NCBI GenBank assembly: GCA_004794785.1
Contig: SJOL01006663.1
Coordinates: forward strand, 226,341 to 290,340
Source of the DNA: Opisthorchis felineus
Lineage: Eukaryota; Platyhelminthes; Trematoda; Opisthorchiida; Opisthorchiidae
DNA length: 64,000 nucleotides
Reading direction: 5' to 3'
Part shown: one piece after another, positions 12,101 to 26,200 of the stretch
How positions within the stretch are numbered: position 1 is the first letter of the stretch
Layout: each line of letters begins with the position of its first letter
Made by a program: the position numbers and the translations under genes
The notes under the pieces: generated by a model
Database searches by the model: none
The model's input: only the letters and a program-made list of their open reading frames with translations
Told to the model about the DNA's origin: nothing

Positions 12101-15100
12101 CTCACTACTTGGTAGCGGTCAAGTTGACATGTTCCCAACTATTCACGATCTGAAGATGTTAGTTGTCTGGACAGCGTGTGTTCACTTCTGAAAGTTGAAT
12201 CAGTAAGTCCTTTTAGAACTTATGACCATATGCAACTAATTGTTCTCACTCATGTTTTGGCTCAGGGTTCATCAGTAGTTTGTTACATTTGGAGTGGATG
12301 TATTTCATTTAACTATTATCTTGGAATTTGGCAGTTGCTTGACGTCATTTCCATCACTTAGTAGTAGCGTTGTATACTTGTGTTTGCATTGATACATACC
12401 CCTTCATGGATGGACTCCATTATTTTCCTGATATAATGGTAGGGACTTTGATTTTCCTGTGCCCCACTTTCCTCCTAGTGTATTAATTCAAAATGAGCGC
12501 CTCAGTTGGGATGAATGGAAGCGAGTGCTGACGCAGCTGAAGCTGGAGTTCAAGATGTTTCAACAAGAACTTACCGCCTACCTCCAATCTCGTTATCCAA
12601 TGCATGACGGAAGTATCGCTTCGTCTGTTCATGTATCCTCGGCGTTTGATGGGAATTTCATGGAGACTTTAAACATGTCACTGAACCGTACGTATCATGT
12701 ATGGTCTTTTTCTTTTGACAATCTTGTGACAATTTTGGCGGCTGAAACCATGACACAACCATTCAGTTTTGTAGACATTAAGCAGCCTGTAACACAGGCA
12801 AGCTTAATGTGGTTCCCTTTTATTGAGCATATAGCTATCAATTGTATTATAGTGTGAACACTACTTTAACGTTTCTACGCTGTACAGGTAACCTTTTCAT
12901 CCCACGTTGCCACTATAATGAGAGTTGAAGGAACCCAGCTTCAGAGACCGATTTATATTGCTTCCGGCAGGCTGGTGTACGATACACTTAGCCTCTTTCA
13001 GGGTCTTTACAATAAAACGTAACATACCCCCCACCTTATCTCGACAAAAAGGACCATTTCTTATACAAGACTAGGAGCAGCTGGTATCAAATGTGCTTCG
13101 CTATACGTTTCAATTGACTGTGTGTGGCCAGACGCCAATCCGTACATTATCGATAGTCTGTAGCCCCATGATTTTGACCGCGATTTGCCGATGGCTGGTT
13201 GGTTAAAGGCGACACCGTGGTAGCTACTCTTAGTTAGTTATCATTCAGCGGGACGTCAACTCTGGCCCATAATTCATGGATTAGATGTTACACACACTAC
13301 CTTAAACTAGTGGTCGTTAATGCTCGATTTCTAAGCTTTCAGACCTGTGTGTGCGTGCGCCTCCGATGGCTGACGGCGTGAGCTGAGTCTCCTAACCAAC
13401 TTGCTCCAGCCGTGTGTGATGCTGTCATAGACGACGAACAGCCAGTCGGATAAAAATTCCCTCCTTGTTCGTCCGTTTCTAAAATTCCACTAAATTATTT
13501 TCTTCCGAAGAGTTTGCTTTCTTTGTTCTATAGTTTATGGTGGATACAATGTGGATCGCAACTTCGATCGGACCGGCAAATCGTCTATTGTTATCAGTCC
13601 CGGGAATGGAAGCCATCGAGTTAATAGCACCTTGCTGTTGATAACCAAGCAACGCATTTTGGATCTCGGTCAGTTTTTTGCTTTAGGCATGTTTTAAACA
13701 TGTTTTTGAAGCCTCTATTGGTTTATTACTGAAATTTTTATGGGAATCAGGAATATCCTGCCGATTCAGAAGTGGATCATAACCTGCACTCGCCCGGCGC
13801 CGCAAAACCGCTTTCCCGGAAACATCGTGTTGCCAGGCTTTGGAATGGTTTTCCTCATTGCCATCTGTGATTTATTTCTGTCCATGGACTTGTACGTGGA
13901 AGAACTGAACCGAACTATAGTGTCCTTTCACGTGTGCCCATGTGTTTGTAGACCAGAATTGACACACAAGCTTTTGTCTCTGAGGTTTCTTCGAGCCTGA
14001 CCTTTGTGGGAGGACTCTACGTTACTCTAAACTACACAACTCGCCGGAAAGTGCACATAAAGTGTTCACGATTAGTATGCACGCGAGATGGCTCAGTGGT
14101 TGGAGTGCGAATTTGCTGACGGAAGATCCGTAGTTCGAACCCTACCTGTGCCTCTCGACTTCCCCTGTCTAGGCTTGGGCAGCCTGGCAGTATCCCAGCC
14201 CTCGTGCTTCCTTCGGGTGGCGTGGTAGCTAAGCACCGAATGGGTGTTACAGCTGAACGATTATCTTTTTATTTTATTATGCACATGAAAGGGGCTCAGA
14301 CATACCTACCGGCATTTGAACGTATGTCTGACCGGTCATTTAATTCGAATACAGTGAAAGTCCTGTAGAACTTCACAATAGACAAACTGCACTATTAAGT
14401 AACACCCTGAGGTTACCAACTATGTCCAATATATTGTCCCAGCCCCGTGTACTTTATAGTCGCGCCACCTAACTGCACTTTTTACCATTTAAAGTCATTT
14501 TGCAGCTGGCTATCAAATCAACACAACGAGAATCAAAGGGCGGCCACATGTAAGCGTGTAAGCTTTATCGGTCGATCCTCGGTGCAGCTATTTAGTTTGC
14601 CGTCAAACTTAGACGATTGTCGTTGAGTTCTCTGCCCAAGCATCATAGTATTTCAACGGCTACACATGTTTCAGTGGACTAAAGTTCAGGAAAGAAAACC
14701 TGATTGGCTCCGTCTGCAGAATGAATTCTCGATAGCAAAAAGGCAACCATATTAATAGGAATCCCCACTGTTTTCAACTGGGCCAGTCAGCATGCATGCG
14801 AAGAGTGGTGCAAAATGATTCCCTTAGAGAGATCTATCCTGGAATAAGTTTAAGAACGACCAACAACTCACTAGTAAACAATCAATGGATTTGTTTCGAT
14901 TTAGACACGAACGATTCGTCAGGTTGATCGAGTTTTAAAGACAGGCGACGATCTACCAATGAGGTCTCTTTCAGCTAGCAGACCAGGTCAGTGTTGAATG
15001 CCTGTTAAAAGCTCTTGATGGTCATTGTGAGCACCCAATTCTTGAGACCGGTGGGTTATGGGAATAAGTTTCTAGCAGTTTGGATCGGGTTTGAGGCTTT

Positions 15101-17148
15101 ATTCTTCCTTGGTCCTTCATGGTCCTTCACTGTCACCCAATAGAATAATAGCACCGGTGATCACTCAGCTACTCAGATAATGCCATCGCAATTTGAGTGC
15201 TGGGTGACTACTCGATTAACACCCCTGATCATAATGATCACTTATAGGAATATCAGTCTGAAAAAGGATACCGAACTCAATACGATCATTCCAAAGACAG
15301 CGTGGTCTTGAAAAAGTTAATTGGAGAGTAAAGGATCTCAACTTGGCCTGCATTCCTGGTGCCAGTTCAGACACTCTGGATAGGATGTCATGCGTGTCAT
15401 TCGTATCCGCTCGTCACTGCGTCTTGCAACGTCTCCAACCAAACTAAGGGAGAGCTATTTAGACCTCAGTCTGGAAGGTCGATAAAATTTAGAGCTGTGG
15501 CATGATAATGGAGGGGAGGGAGAATTCGGGGTTTAAAGCATGTGTGCCCAACCGAGAGTCCTCTTTTCCATGCCAACTATGGGTTTCTCTTTTCTAACAC
15601 CTAGGCCTGGACTGTCTGTCACTGTCCCACCCCTCGCGCTTCCTTCGCAATTATGCGGCAAAAGGTTAGCACTGTTTCGCTGGTTGGATTGGTTTAAGAA
15701 TTAAGCGGTAACACGCGGAATGGAACGAAAAATTGCTAACACTTCACTTCTCTTCGCGTTTACTTAGTCGTTGATGATTTTCATCGTCATATCCTCATCA
15801 GGTTTGATTTCGCCGGTGGGTATGAGCAGCCCACCATGCATTCGCCCGCCGATGTTATTTTTTCCGAGTCTAGCTTTGGTGTAAATAGATTGCACAAAGC
15901 GTCGTTTGTGACAGTTCAGGTATTCACGGGTGTCCAGTGGTTTAATCACTTTTGAATCTTCGATGTTAACCACTCGCCGAATATGCTCCAGCCAACTATC
16001 CTAAATGTTGTTTGTCCTCATGACTTTACACTCGAGATTCTTTATGGGTTTGCTCATCGGTCCGCCGTATACACTCTTTGCCAACAGGTGTTGGAGTTGA
16101 TCTTATCTGTCTCGGGCAGCAGCCGTTGCATGCGGTGCCGTTACTTGAAGTAAGTTTTTTCTGCCTCGTTATGATTCGGTATTCGGTATCCAACGGCCAC
16201 CGTTTAGTTAGTGCCGATCATAGTTCAATACACAATCTGATTTGTACGAATCCGCTGCAAATCCTGTTCAGTTACAGCGTTACGTCGGTAGTTTACGATT
16301 GGAGTAAAAGAACCAATACTTGTGAGTGCACATGGAATTATGTCAATGAGGTGCCACAGCAACCCTTCATCGACGTTTTTCTGAACTCGCGGGTTTGATT
16401 AGGTTTATGCGGTCTGCTAGCGTTGCTTCGTCACTCGCACTGCTGGTTTCCTGAGGGTTGTTCATGACACCTTTCGTTGTATACAGTTATCACCTAGATA
16501 TACACCATTCGTCCATTAACCCTTGTTCCTTCCGCCACCCAAATCACACAATTCAGTGCCTTTTATCACAGTGCTACTCTTGTTGCATCAGCAATGCTTG
16601 CCTTTTGATGGATTTTCACCACTGTTGTAGCCTACACTAACGACTTTAATTATACGCTGGCTAAGGTCTCTCCCTCATTAGGCTTACGGATACATGGGAA
16701 GGTAGAAAGCCACCCTTTAGTCACTCTCTTAAGGCGAAAAATAGATTTCGCAGAATCCTGATAGTACAGATAGCCTTTATAGGTCTTCCTCAACTCTCCT
16801 TAGCAGCTCTAGTTATGCTGTAATTCTCTCGATGGTGGTAATACATCACTTGTACCAGCTTTTTTAAATTAAACGCCGTTTTAGTGTGACATCACTGCTT
16901 ACTTAACCTACCGTTCTTTCCATGAGCTTCCACCACACCATCCCCACTGTCCCTCCAACTGCTCAATGACGACACTCGCTCAATAGAATCACGAAAAGAA
17001 TGAAGAGAAGGAGAGTGAATACGCCTTTTAAAATTAACGGATGTAAACCGTCGGACACATCCAATCAGCTACTACAGGCAGTATGAGGCAAAGGAGAATT
17101 GCCACTTCTGGAATCTCGACTAGATAATTCACCAACAATATAGATGTA

Positions 17149-17207
<59 letters not shown>

Positions 17208-20200
17208 GAAGCCTGTGAAGGGGATTTGCAGTACTTTTAGTCCACATTATGTCTGATATGTTTCGGCCCAGTAGCACCAGACTCGCATCTCTCGTGCTGC
17301 ACTTCAAGTGCCTTTACAAAACCCGCCAGTTTCCCAGTCTTCCTACCCTCAATGTGAAAATCCAGCCCCGTGGCCAATTTTACGCTGGCCACCGCGCTGC
17401 TAAAAATAGCACTGCTTAATAGGAACAAAACGAAATCCAATGTCGCTGACGGAGTATTGTAAGAGCATATTGTCTTCAAAAAAGGAATCTCTTCAGCTTA
17501 AGTGAACGCTGTTCGTCGTGGAGCATGTATTTCGTATTTACTGAAGTTTTCTTCCTGTCAGTGAAGCCACTCTGTTGAAAAGCTGAAAAGCGCTGTGCGG
17601 CTGTTTCATCCTTATTGGGAATCTTCAGCAGTGTACATCTCACGGAACTCCAGGGAGTCTTCTATTTCAGTTATGGGAAGCTCATCCATGAGTTTAATAT
17701 GAGGTTTCAGCAACTTCTGAATTCGTCATAACTTCATCATTTATTGTCCCTTCCTACGGAAACAAAGTGTGACGTTATAACGGGGGTAAGCTCAGTTTTC
17801 CCGCTGCTTCATTTCATCCAAATTGTCTGGTTTTCTGGCCTCTTCGTGGTGAGTAAGATTCGCTTCTTAAACTAAGGACTTCTTTTGCTTGGAATTTGAT
17901 TGGAGGGAATTACTTGCTAATCCTGCATCTTTCGCATTTCTTTGCAGGTTAGCGATTGGGACACAAATAAATACATTGTACCTTACTGGATAGATTGCAG
18001 GTTGGTCTCTCTGCCTCTTGCCTGAATGTAAACTTATATTCCTCCTAAACAACCAATGGATGTATCCCGAACATTTAATCAAAACTCATATTTGCCTTCC
18101 AGCTTCTTCCGATCCGGTCACCAAATACGACGCATCAATCTAGGTCAGCCAGTCAACAGAACTCGGGTATGCTTCATTTTGTGTCGATGCAGTTTATCTT
18201 TATCCTTACTTTGGTTGTCAGCATGGTGGGCATACTAAAAATGCCGTTCTTCTAATCCAGTACCATTATTGATGGAAAAACATATTACGGACGTAAGAAT
18301 AAACCTAGTCGATTAGGAAAAGCGAAATTACGACCTTCTGGATCGCTGTTCCTCCAAGTGCGCTGTTGCAGAAAATTCATTTCTTTAGTCTGCCTTTTGA
18401 ATGACGTTTGTCCATCTTTCCTTCGCTATAACAAACCTGGTTTCACAGGTCAACGACGGACGACCGGCAAATCCATCCCACTCAAGAAGTGCTAGATAGA
18501 TTTTTAGGTATCCTTTACATATGGCATCCGGGTGCTAGCACTACTTTATGTTATATAGATAGTGAAAAAAATGTATAAAAGACCTCGGCAAATGCACTCA
18601 TTTGCATATCAACTGGGTTTTCACGGGAGACTCAACTGAATCTCTCGTTTATGATATTTTTCAACTGCACAAGGGCCGCCTCATGTTTCAGTTTGTACGA
18701 TATTCGACATATCGCAGTATATTTTCACAAAGGAAACTACTCACAAGGTTCGACAACCCACGATGTTCTACTTCAATTCAAATTGGACAGATGTCGACAA
18801 ATACGCTCATTTGCATGTCAACTGGGTTTCCACGGGATACTCAATTGAATGTCGTTTATGATATTCTTCAACCTGATGAGCCCCAAGAAGGGCGAAACCG
18901 GTCGTGGGCTGTCGAAGAGTTTTCAGCAACCTTGTGAGTATTCTCCTCTAAGGAAAGTATAAAAGACCTGTTGACTTCGTAATAAGCTACTATTCAAAAC
19001 TACTCCTGGCTCTTCGATTTTATTTTCGGTCTAATCGGTCTGGCAGTATTCCATCCCAGCACCTCTTTCGAGTGGCATGACAGCCGTGCTCCGAAAGCGT
19101 ACTACAGTTGAGTGGCTGACATCAAGTGTGGCGTTTTTTATCTAGCTTTGAATCCGTTCAGGTAATCGTCTGACTACTGGTGAATGGTCCAACCGTTTTG
19201 TCTGATTAGCCGTCGATCCTCGAGGAGGACGTGATAATAACTTGTTAATTACCTGGACCTCGACTGGACACTGTTTCTGTCAGTCACGCAAAGGCATTCG
19301 TGAGTTTTGATTACTTTTTTCTCCAACCCACCGTTTCAGGTCACTCCGTGCGTCAGTAGTCCTTGTTCTGGACTTGATTTTGCAGCAAGCATAGTTAGTG
19401 AACAACAGTCACCTGTGCAGTTTCAGTTAAAGTGAGTGATTTAGTAGACTGCGTTCCTTTTTCATAGATTTTGACGACAACAATTTCATGTATTTTCATC
19501 TCCAGTTGGTTGTGCACGGCGGTTGCAGACGAGGCCATAACATGTTCACCGCAATGCCTGACTTGATGCAGGATCGCAAATCTTCATGGACTTGATACCG
19601 AGGTTCCAGAATTATTCACGACAGTAGTGAATGCAAAAGATGGGCATAAATTGCTTTTGTGGTGTTGTCCGGTTGATATCCGAGAGGAGTATACAAAACA
19701 CAGAAAGCCGGTCTACATACTTGTTGATCAGCTGTTTCCTTCTTGTTTTACCGCTCGATCCTGCCACCTGTGTTACGCCACGACAGCAGAGTCGTGCGCA
19801 CGGAGCATCGATTGGAGGACGGAAGTTTATCTTTGCAACGTCAGTCATTATGCAGTCTGATGTTTGCTAGTTCGCTCATTCATTACGAAACTGGGTTTGC
19901 TAGAGTATGGCTCCCACAAACAGCTGAAGTGGTTACGATCAACCGAACCGGCATCTCCACCTATGTACCCATAAACAGTCTGTAAAATTCACCCTTGCCA
20001 TGATAATCCATTCTTGGATTTTAACGGCGGTAAGCTCTTGTTGTTGTTGTTGTTTGACACTGACCCTCTCAAAAAAGACCGGCCGTCGTTCATCGGCTTC
20101 GTTCCACGTTATGCACAACTGCACCAAAGCCACTTCAACATAACCTCCCAAAACAGCTGTCCGTATCCCACTCTGAGTTAGCCTATTGGTGACCAGCGCT

Positions 20201-23200
20201 ACTAACGCAGCAAATATGGATCACCAAAACGACACTGCGAAGTGGGGCCCCACAATGGCCCATCAATGACCATAATTATATCAGGCTTCGCTAAACCGAC
20301 CCCATTTGTGATTAGCAGAACAAGTCATTTTTTGGCCCAGTTCCTTGCCATTAGAACTACCTTGTCTTAGTCCACTATGACTAAATCAGGCAGTGATATC
20401 TTCTGTAATCAACGGTCGTTGTCAAGTGAAATGTCTTGCAAAGTGTGAAGCTGGTACTGTGTATCTTGAAAAAGGGTCTCAAAGGCTGTCATTGTTTCTG
20501 ATAGTGGTTTTCCCCTTTAGGGTACACAGCTCATATTATCTGTAGCTGTATTTGTAGCTGGTAAGTTAAGTTTGACCGATGTCCTCTTCATCTTTTCGTG
20601 CTTCTAGCTCATGCTCTACCGCAGTCGCTCGCCGAAAACCCCCAGTGTATAAAATTATTTATCCGCAGTCGACCGTCAACCTTATGCCTTCACTAAAGCC
20701 GATCACGTCCGAAAACGCACATTTTTTATCAGGGCGTTTCACTTCATCTCCAGAGACTAACGAGTCCAGCAAGTGTCTTCAGTCTTGCACTGATCAGAAC
20801 CTGTTCCCATCAACAACCGATCATGTTCTTACCGCAATAACCACAGCTTCAGCCGTCGCAAGAGCAGTCCAGAATGCAAGTCAACGACCGTCTCGTTGCA
20901 GTGAATCCGACTCCAGCTCAGTCGGCGATTTTGACTGGGAACGTGGCTTAGAGAGCTTGGCACCTGAAACCCGGTGTTCAGCACACAGGGGAGGCCTTTC
21001 GGTGGAGAAATCGCTGATTAAATCAAGCACCCAGCCGATGATTGTCAAAGGCCAGAATACTCGTCACCTATCGGTGGTCGCCTCACTGCCTTCAGTGCGC
21101 GAACATCAGCCGGAATTAATAAAATCGGGGCAGCTGGATAGGGTCTGTTTTATGCAGGCTGTGCACCGGAATGTGGTCGTTTCAGAAGCACGAAAGAAGA
21201 GCCTCAGCAGTGATGCAGATGGCAGTGTCTCTGCTTCCAGCAGTGTCGACAGTTCGACTACTCCTGGCAGTGGTGAGTCCTGATACATTTGTTTTCGTCT
21301 GTGCTGTTCTCAGCTTGTCTGCCTTACCGGGACAATCACTTTTTACTTTGTAGCTGAATTTCGTCCCCCCGGAACTATGCGCCATACCCGGTTCTCCAAA
21401 ACATATTCCTTCACTGCCCAGCGACCTAGTTCTTACGTAGGATCTGCCTCGGACCATGCTTCGAAAACACCAGCTCTTCCAGGTTTGCACACCCAGCTCA
21501 CTCCATCGGCTCCATCTTATCGACGAAAGTCAAGCAGTCGGCAAATCCGAACCGGTTTTCGTTGGTCTAACACCTTCGGCAGTGGAGTCCGCGTCAGTTC
21601 TACCTTGTTTCCCGTCCCGGCGTCAAACAATCCATTTGAAGCTGCGGGGAACCCTTTGAGCCCTACTGGAACTGCAGGAAAACGCCGCTGGGTTCTGGTT
21701 CGTCCACCCGGTGTGTTTCCGAAATTGTTTTCCCCAGTATTCAGTTAATAACTTGACTGTGATTTCCAGGGCTCCCATAAAGTTGTCGACCAGCCAGTGT
21801 AATCAAGATCAAAGACCAGAGTTGCACTTTTAATGCTTTGTCATATCGGTGTGAGGGACGCCTGTGCTGTTAACTTGATTTTCATCCCATCGCTGGGATG
21901 TTGGAAGCCGAAATCATTTCTCGAATCGAGAAGGTCCGCTGATTTAGCTAAATGTTGTCCTTCTTGATAGAATCGTGCCCACTAGGGATAGAATATAACG
22001 GAATGCCTCCAGCGATTAGTCAACGACAGCTCTGAAGCATTTTCCAGGTTCGGTGGAAGCATTGTGTGGTGGTTATGTACAGAAACATTGCACTATTTTA
22101 TTCCCGTCTGTGGTGGCTCTCCTGAAACTGTAACTGATTCAGGGGAATTTCAGAATTCACCACCGAACAGTAAGCGAGAAATCTATATGATTCCTCGAAA
22201 TATGGGGTCTTATGATATGATACGCGTACTGGGCCATCATTTTATGGGAATTGCTTTTGATGTGCGCAAATGAGGCGGTGGACAGAGGATAGCATAACCG
22301 TCAGGTTAGGTGATCAGTAAAAGTTCGGATGTTCGGTTGATTCCAATCGCGGACCGGAGTAAATCCCCAAAGGTTGGCTTTTTCGTCAAGCCATTTTTAT
22401 ACTTTTTGCACAAATACTTGCTAATGCAAAAAACGCCAAAAAGAGCACAATCTAATACGGACACCTCTTAATACAATTTACCAGGGGCATTGTGGCTGGC
22501 TGTGTTGTACTTTGTCGCGTCAATCTGATACTGTTTCTAAGGTTGAAGATCTGATGACTCTATGAGGCGCTCACGGTCGTGTTCAACATGGGCAAGCTGA
22601 AATGAGTCCTACTGGCATCACTGATTGACGTACTAACAATCAATCCAAATGCATAACTACAGTTTGATGTGTCACCTGACGCCGAAAGCCACTTCCACTC
22701 AGCTTGTTAGATAAGGTTTACTTGACAGCAAGACTTCGCAATTTGGTTGTTTTCCGTCCATTACGTCTGAAGAAGCTGTTGTGATGTGATCGTGTCTATA
22801 CTACAGGGATCAATGAGCAAATCATTCAGCTAATGCTCATCGCATTCTTCCACGCACAACAAGATTAAACTTTAAGGGTTGATACCCAATTTATTTGCAT
22901 CGCTTGTGCTTCGCTTGACTGACATCGTAACTACACAGCGGAACAGTCCCTCAGATGATTTGATTTGTTCTACTGTGAATACTTTTCCTGTGTTAATGCA
23001 ATCAAATGAATGTGACTATACCCATCTTGGGTTGTTTTAAGTGCAGTCAAATGTCTCACTTCTGAACAACGCTTAATTTTTGCCTCGTTTTTTTCGCAGA
23101 CGAGTTCGGAAACCCCATACCACCACACCACATACACCTTTCTGTACGATCATGGGATTTTCCGAATCCGAGAGAAGCCATCGAAAGCTGTTCACAGGTG

Positions 23201-26200
23201 AGGTTGATGCTACTTTTTTCCATAAATGCGTACAGTTATCGCGTTTTTATGCTAGTTCTGTTGTATTTTTTATAATGTGTACTACGGCTGTCCCCCTCTG
23301 CCACCCAAAATTGTAGCATTGGTGAGCTGGTGTCCTCTGGAAAGACAGACAGGCTGAAAGTGGTCTTCTTGCCCGGATGTTCTCTTTTGAAGTGTAAACT
23401 GTGTTCACTATACTGCATTCACTCTGAAATCATTACTCTGTTTTATTTGAGCCAGTGATTGTGTATGCTGTATCTGTTTACTATTGCTCCACTATTCTTT
23501 TACTCTACTACAATACGACTTGGTCGCTAAAGTCGACTCAAAGTAGCCTCATTTTGCGTAGATCGAAGTTTCAGTAAGCGACGTACTTCATCAAAAAATG
23601 ATTGTCGCAGGTTTAGCTTTCCCTGGGAGTGGTCCATCTTTGGTGGAGTCGTTCCTCTTTGGAGGGTTTGCCATACGTTCTGCTTGAAGTAACACACTGT
23701 CAGGAAGGCCAGATTCCTGAAAATAAACTCAGAATGTCCGGAACCTAATGAGACCGTAAAACTCCACCAAAATCTCAATAGGGAAGCCGACAAGCATCCA
23801 GGCCAGTCAATCACTCAATCGATTCAGCAAAAACCGACGAGTGTTCAGACACGCCACAGAAGCACGACCGACTATGATAAGTGTTCAGGCATTTCATAGA
23901 AGCACCGTCGATGTTGACGGCTGTTCACTAAACGCCGATCAGACAGCGTCGCTCTATAAATAGCGCGAGGCCGTTGTAACTTTTGCACTCGCTTGTTGCA
24001 ATAAAGCTGTTGTGTTCCTTGTTGGCGAGTCTTTTTTTCGGCACTAAGGCGCTGGAGTGGGGATAGCAGTCAGATATAACACGTACAAACTCCTCATAGA
24101 CATGGTAGCATTCGGCAGTCGTTGTTGTTGGGCTAAAGAACCCAGAATGCCTATCCATTATGTGCGGAAGTGTTTTTGTCTGTTTTAAGACAATTCCCAA
24201 CCGGGACTAGTAGCTGTGGGTGGGCGACAACGGTAAACAAACTGCACGACAGGTGTTTTGACTTCGAGGAGTTCGGTTGCCACCCGGTATGCTGGTCGCA
24301 TTTGGCAACCTTCACTGCGATTTCTAGGAAGCTCACCTATAGCGTATTCACTGCTTATAGGCGGCAGACTAAACAATATACAGGACCACCATTCTCAGTA
24401 GCTGACTACTGTGTAGGAAGCAAGAAAAATAAAATATAGGTGCTTTCGAACAACAACAACAATCGATCAACAGCTCCACTTTCAGACGAAACTACCTACC
24501 TGTTGTGCCTTGCTGAGCGGTCTTGCAACTCTGTGTCGGTCTTTGGCTTCCTGCTCCACCCACTATAGTATATCAAAAGGCACGGTAGCTTCAGGCAGCC
24601 CTTTATGGAGACAAAGGAGGATTATTACAACTGTATTTATCAGGTATCACAGAATATTCCACAAGGTCGTGCTAGAATCTCCGTGAGGGGGCGGGAAGCG
24701 TCGATCTAAAGATGCTCGATCCAGATTGGCTGGCATTCTGACCAATCAGGGCATGCCTTCGCTTGGTCCGTAGCCCGCACGTGACACATCCGTCCAGTTG
24801 ATGTGCTGTACGGCTATTAGGGGCGGCTGGCCTCCATTTGAGAGACAGCATGTTCTGTACTATTCGGGAAGGGGAACATTGAGTGGAGTGTGATGGCTCT
24901 GAGTTGCCGAAAGTTCGTGCTTCGGGTGCGTGAACCTCCTGACCTGACTGTCTTGCTTTGAGTTTAGATCAGAGTGGTGTCAGGACTCGGTTAGGTACAA
25001 TGAGGCCTCTGTTTGATGTGGTTGCTCTTCTCGTCGATCAGCTGTAAGGATCCCCCTGGTGAGGGCATGGTCGTGCGATAAATTTCTAGAAAAGACAATC
25101 ATCCAGAGGGACCACAAAAACATTCTCTGTCAGCTTCATCTGAGTTTGTATCCTCCCCTCAAAGAGAATGTACATCCTAGAACAGTCCAGGTATGCCTCT
25201 GCTCCGTAATAGGTTTCTGTGGCTGTTTGACAGGTATGCGCTAACATATCAACAATATGTGACCCACGGGCTTGTTTTAAATGCCGCAAGTGGCTTGTCT
25301 GGAGCCTGAATCACTTCTTGGTTTGAATCAGCTGTTCTGAAAGAAACCCAAAGAGACAACCAGTGGTCAGCCACATTGAGACCCGTTGCAGATCACTTTC
25401 AAGTTCACTGACTCAGTTTTTTTTACCGCCTTTCATAATTTATTTATCTTTACTTATAAAGGACAATAATACCGACGTGTCATTCGTGTATTTTCCCCTC
25501 TCAATTAGGTATGGGCGACCTATTTCAACTTCTTACGTGAGCGCTTAGGGCATTCTGCACCGGGGGGTCCCCTACCTTCGATGGACCACACTGACTCTCG
25601 GACCATAGCCGGTCTTTCTTCGAACCATGTTAGAAGGTCTTTGCAGTTGCCGTAAGTGACGTTTCTTAATGTTAATTGTGGTGCTCACCTCGTTTAGTAG
25701 CGGCATGCCCGTGCTCTGTAACTGGCACTAACCAGACATCGCCCCCAATTGATATGAAATTCATGGTTGTTCGTCAGATAAACTCACCAGAATACTGCAG
25801 AAACCAACCAATTCTAGTCGAATTTTGTCTGCGTTCACTTGGGATAAACAATTACGATTGGTATCACTGGGTCCGGCGTGGTATAACAAGCAGTGTATAT
25901 TGAGAGATCTAGACCGGGATCTGCTGTGTAAAACGAAACTGTTACAGCTGTGCATTCCAACCTCGCTGTACCGGCATCACCTGTCCTAAAAGGGCTTCAT
26001 TAACTGAGGTTTCCGGCCCAACGAATTCAAGTTGGTAGCAAGCTGCCATCCTAACCTATTGGTTAATTTTCATTATTTTGTAATAAATTGCGAGTGAAAC
26101 GGTCCAGTTGTCAACACGGAGTGTTTAGCACACGTTTTGTAAGCTCATTTAAATTGTTTACCCCTGTGTTCTGGAAATGAGTAATCCGTTGAAAAATCTG

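Noticed and set aside
19466..19503. Additional DEPDC5 exon matching the human DYDAYDA motif (IDFDDNNF)
   Set aside because: Phase does not fit: after the strong GTGAGT donor at 19,432 this frame meets a stop, whereas the exon at 20,608 joins correctly.
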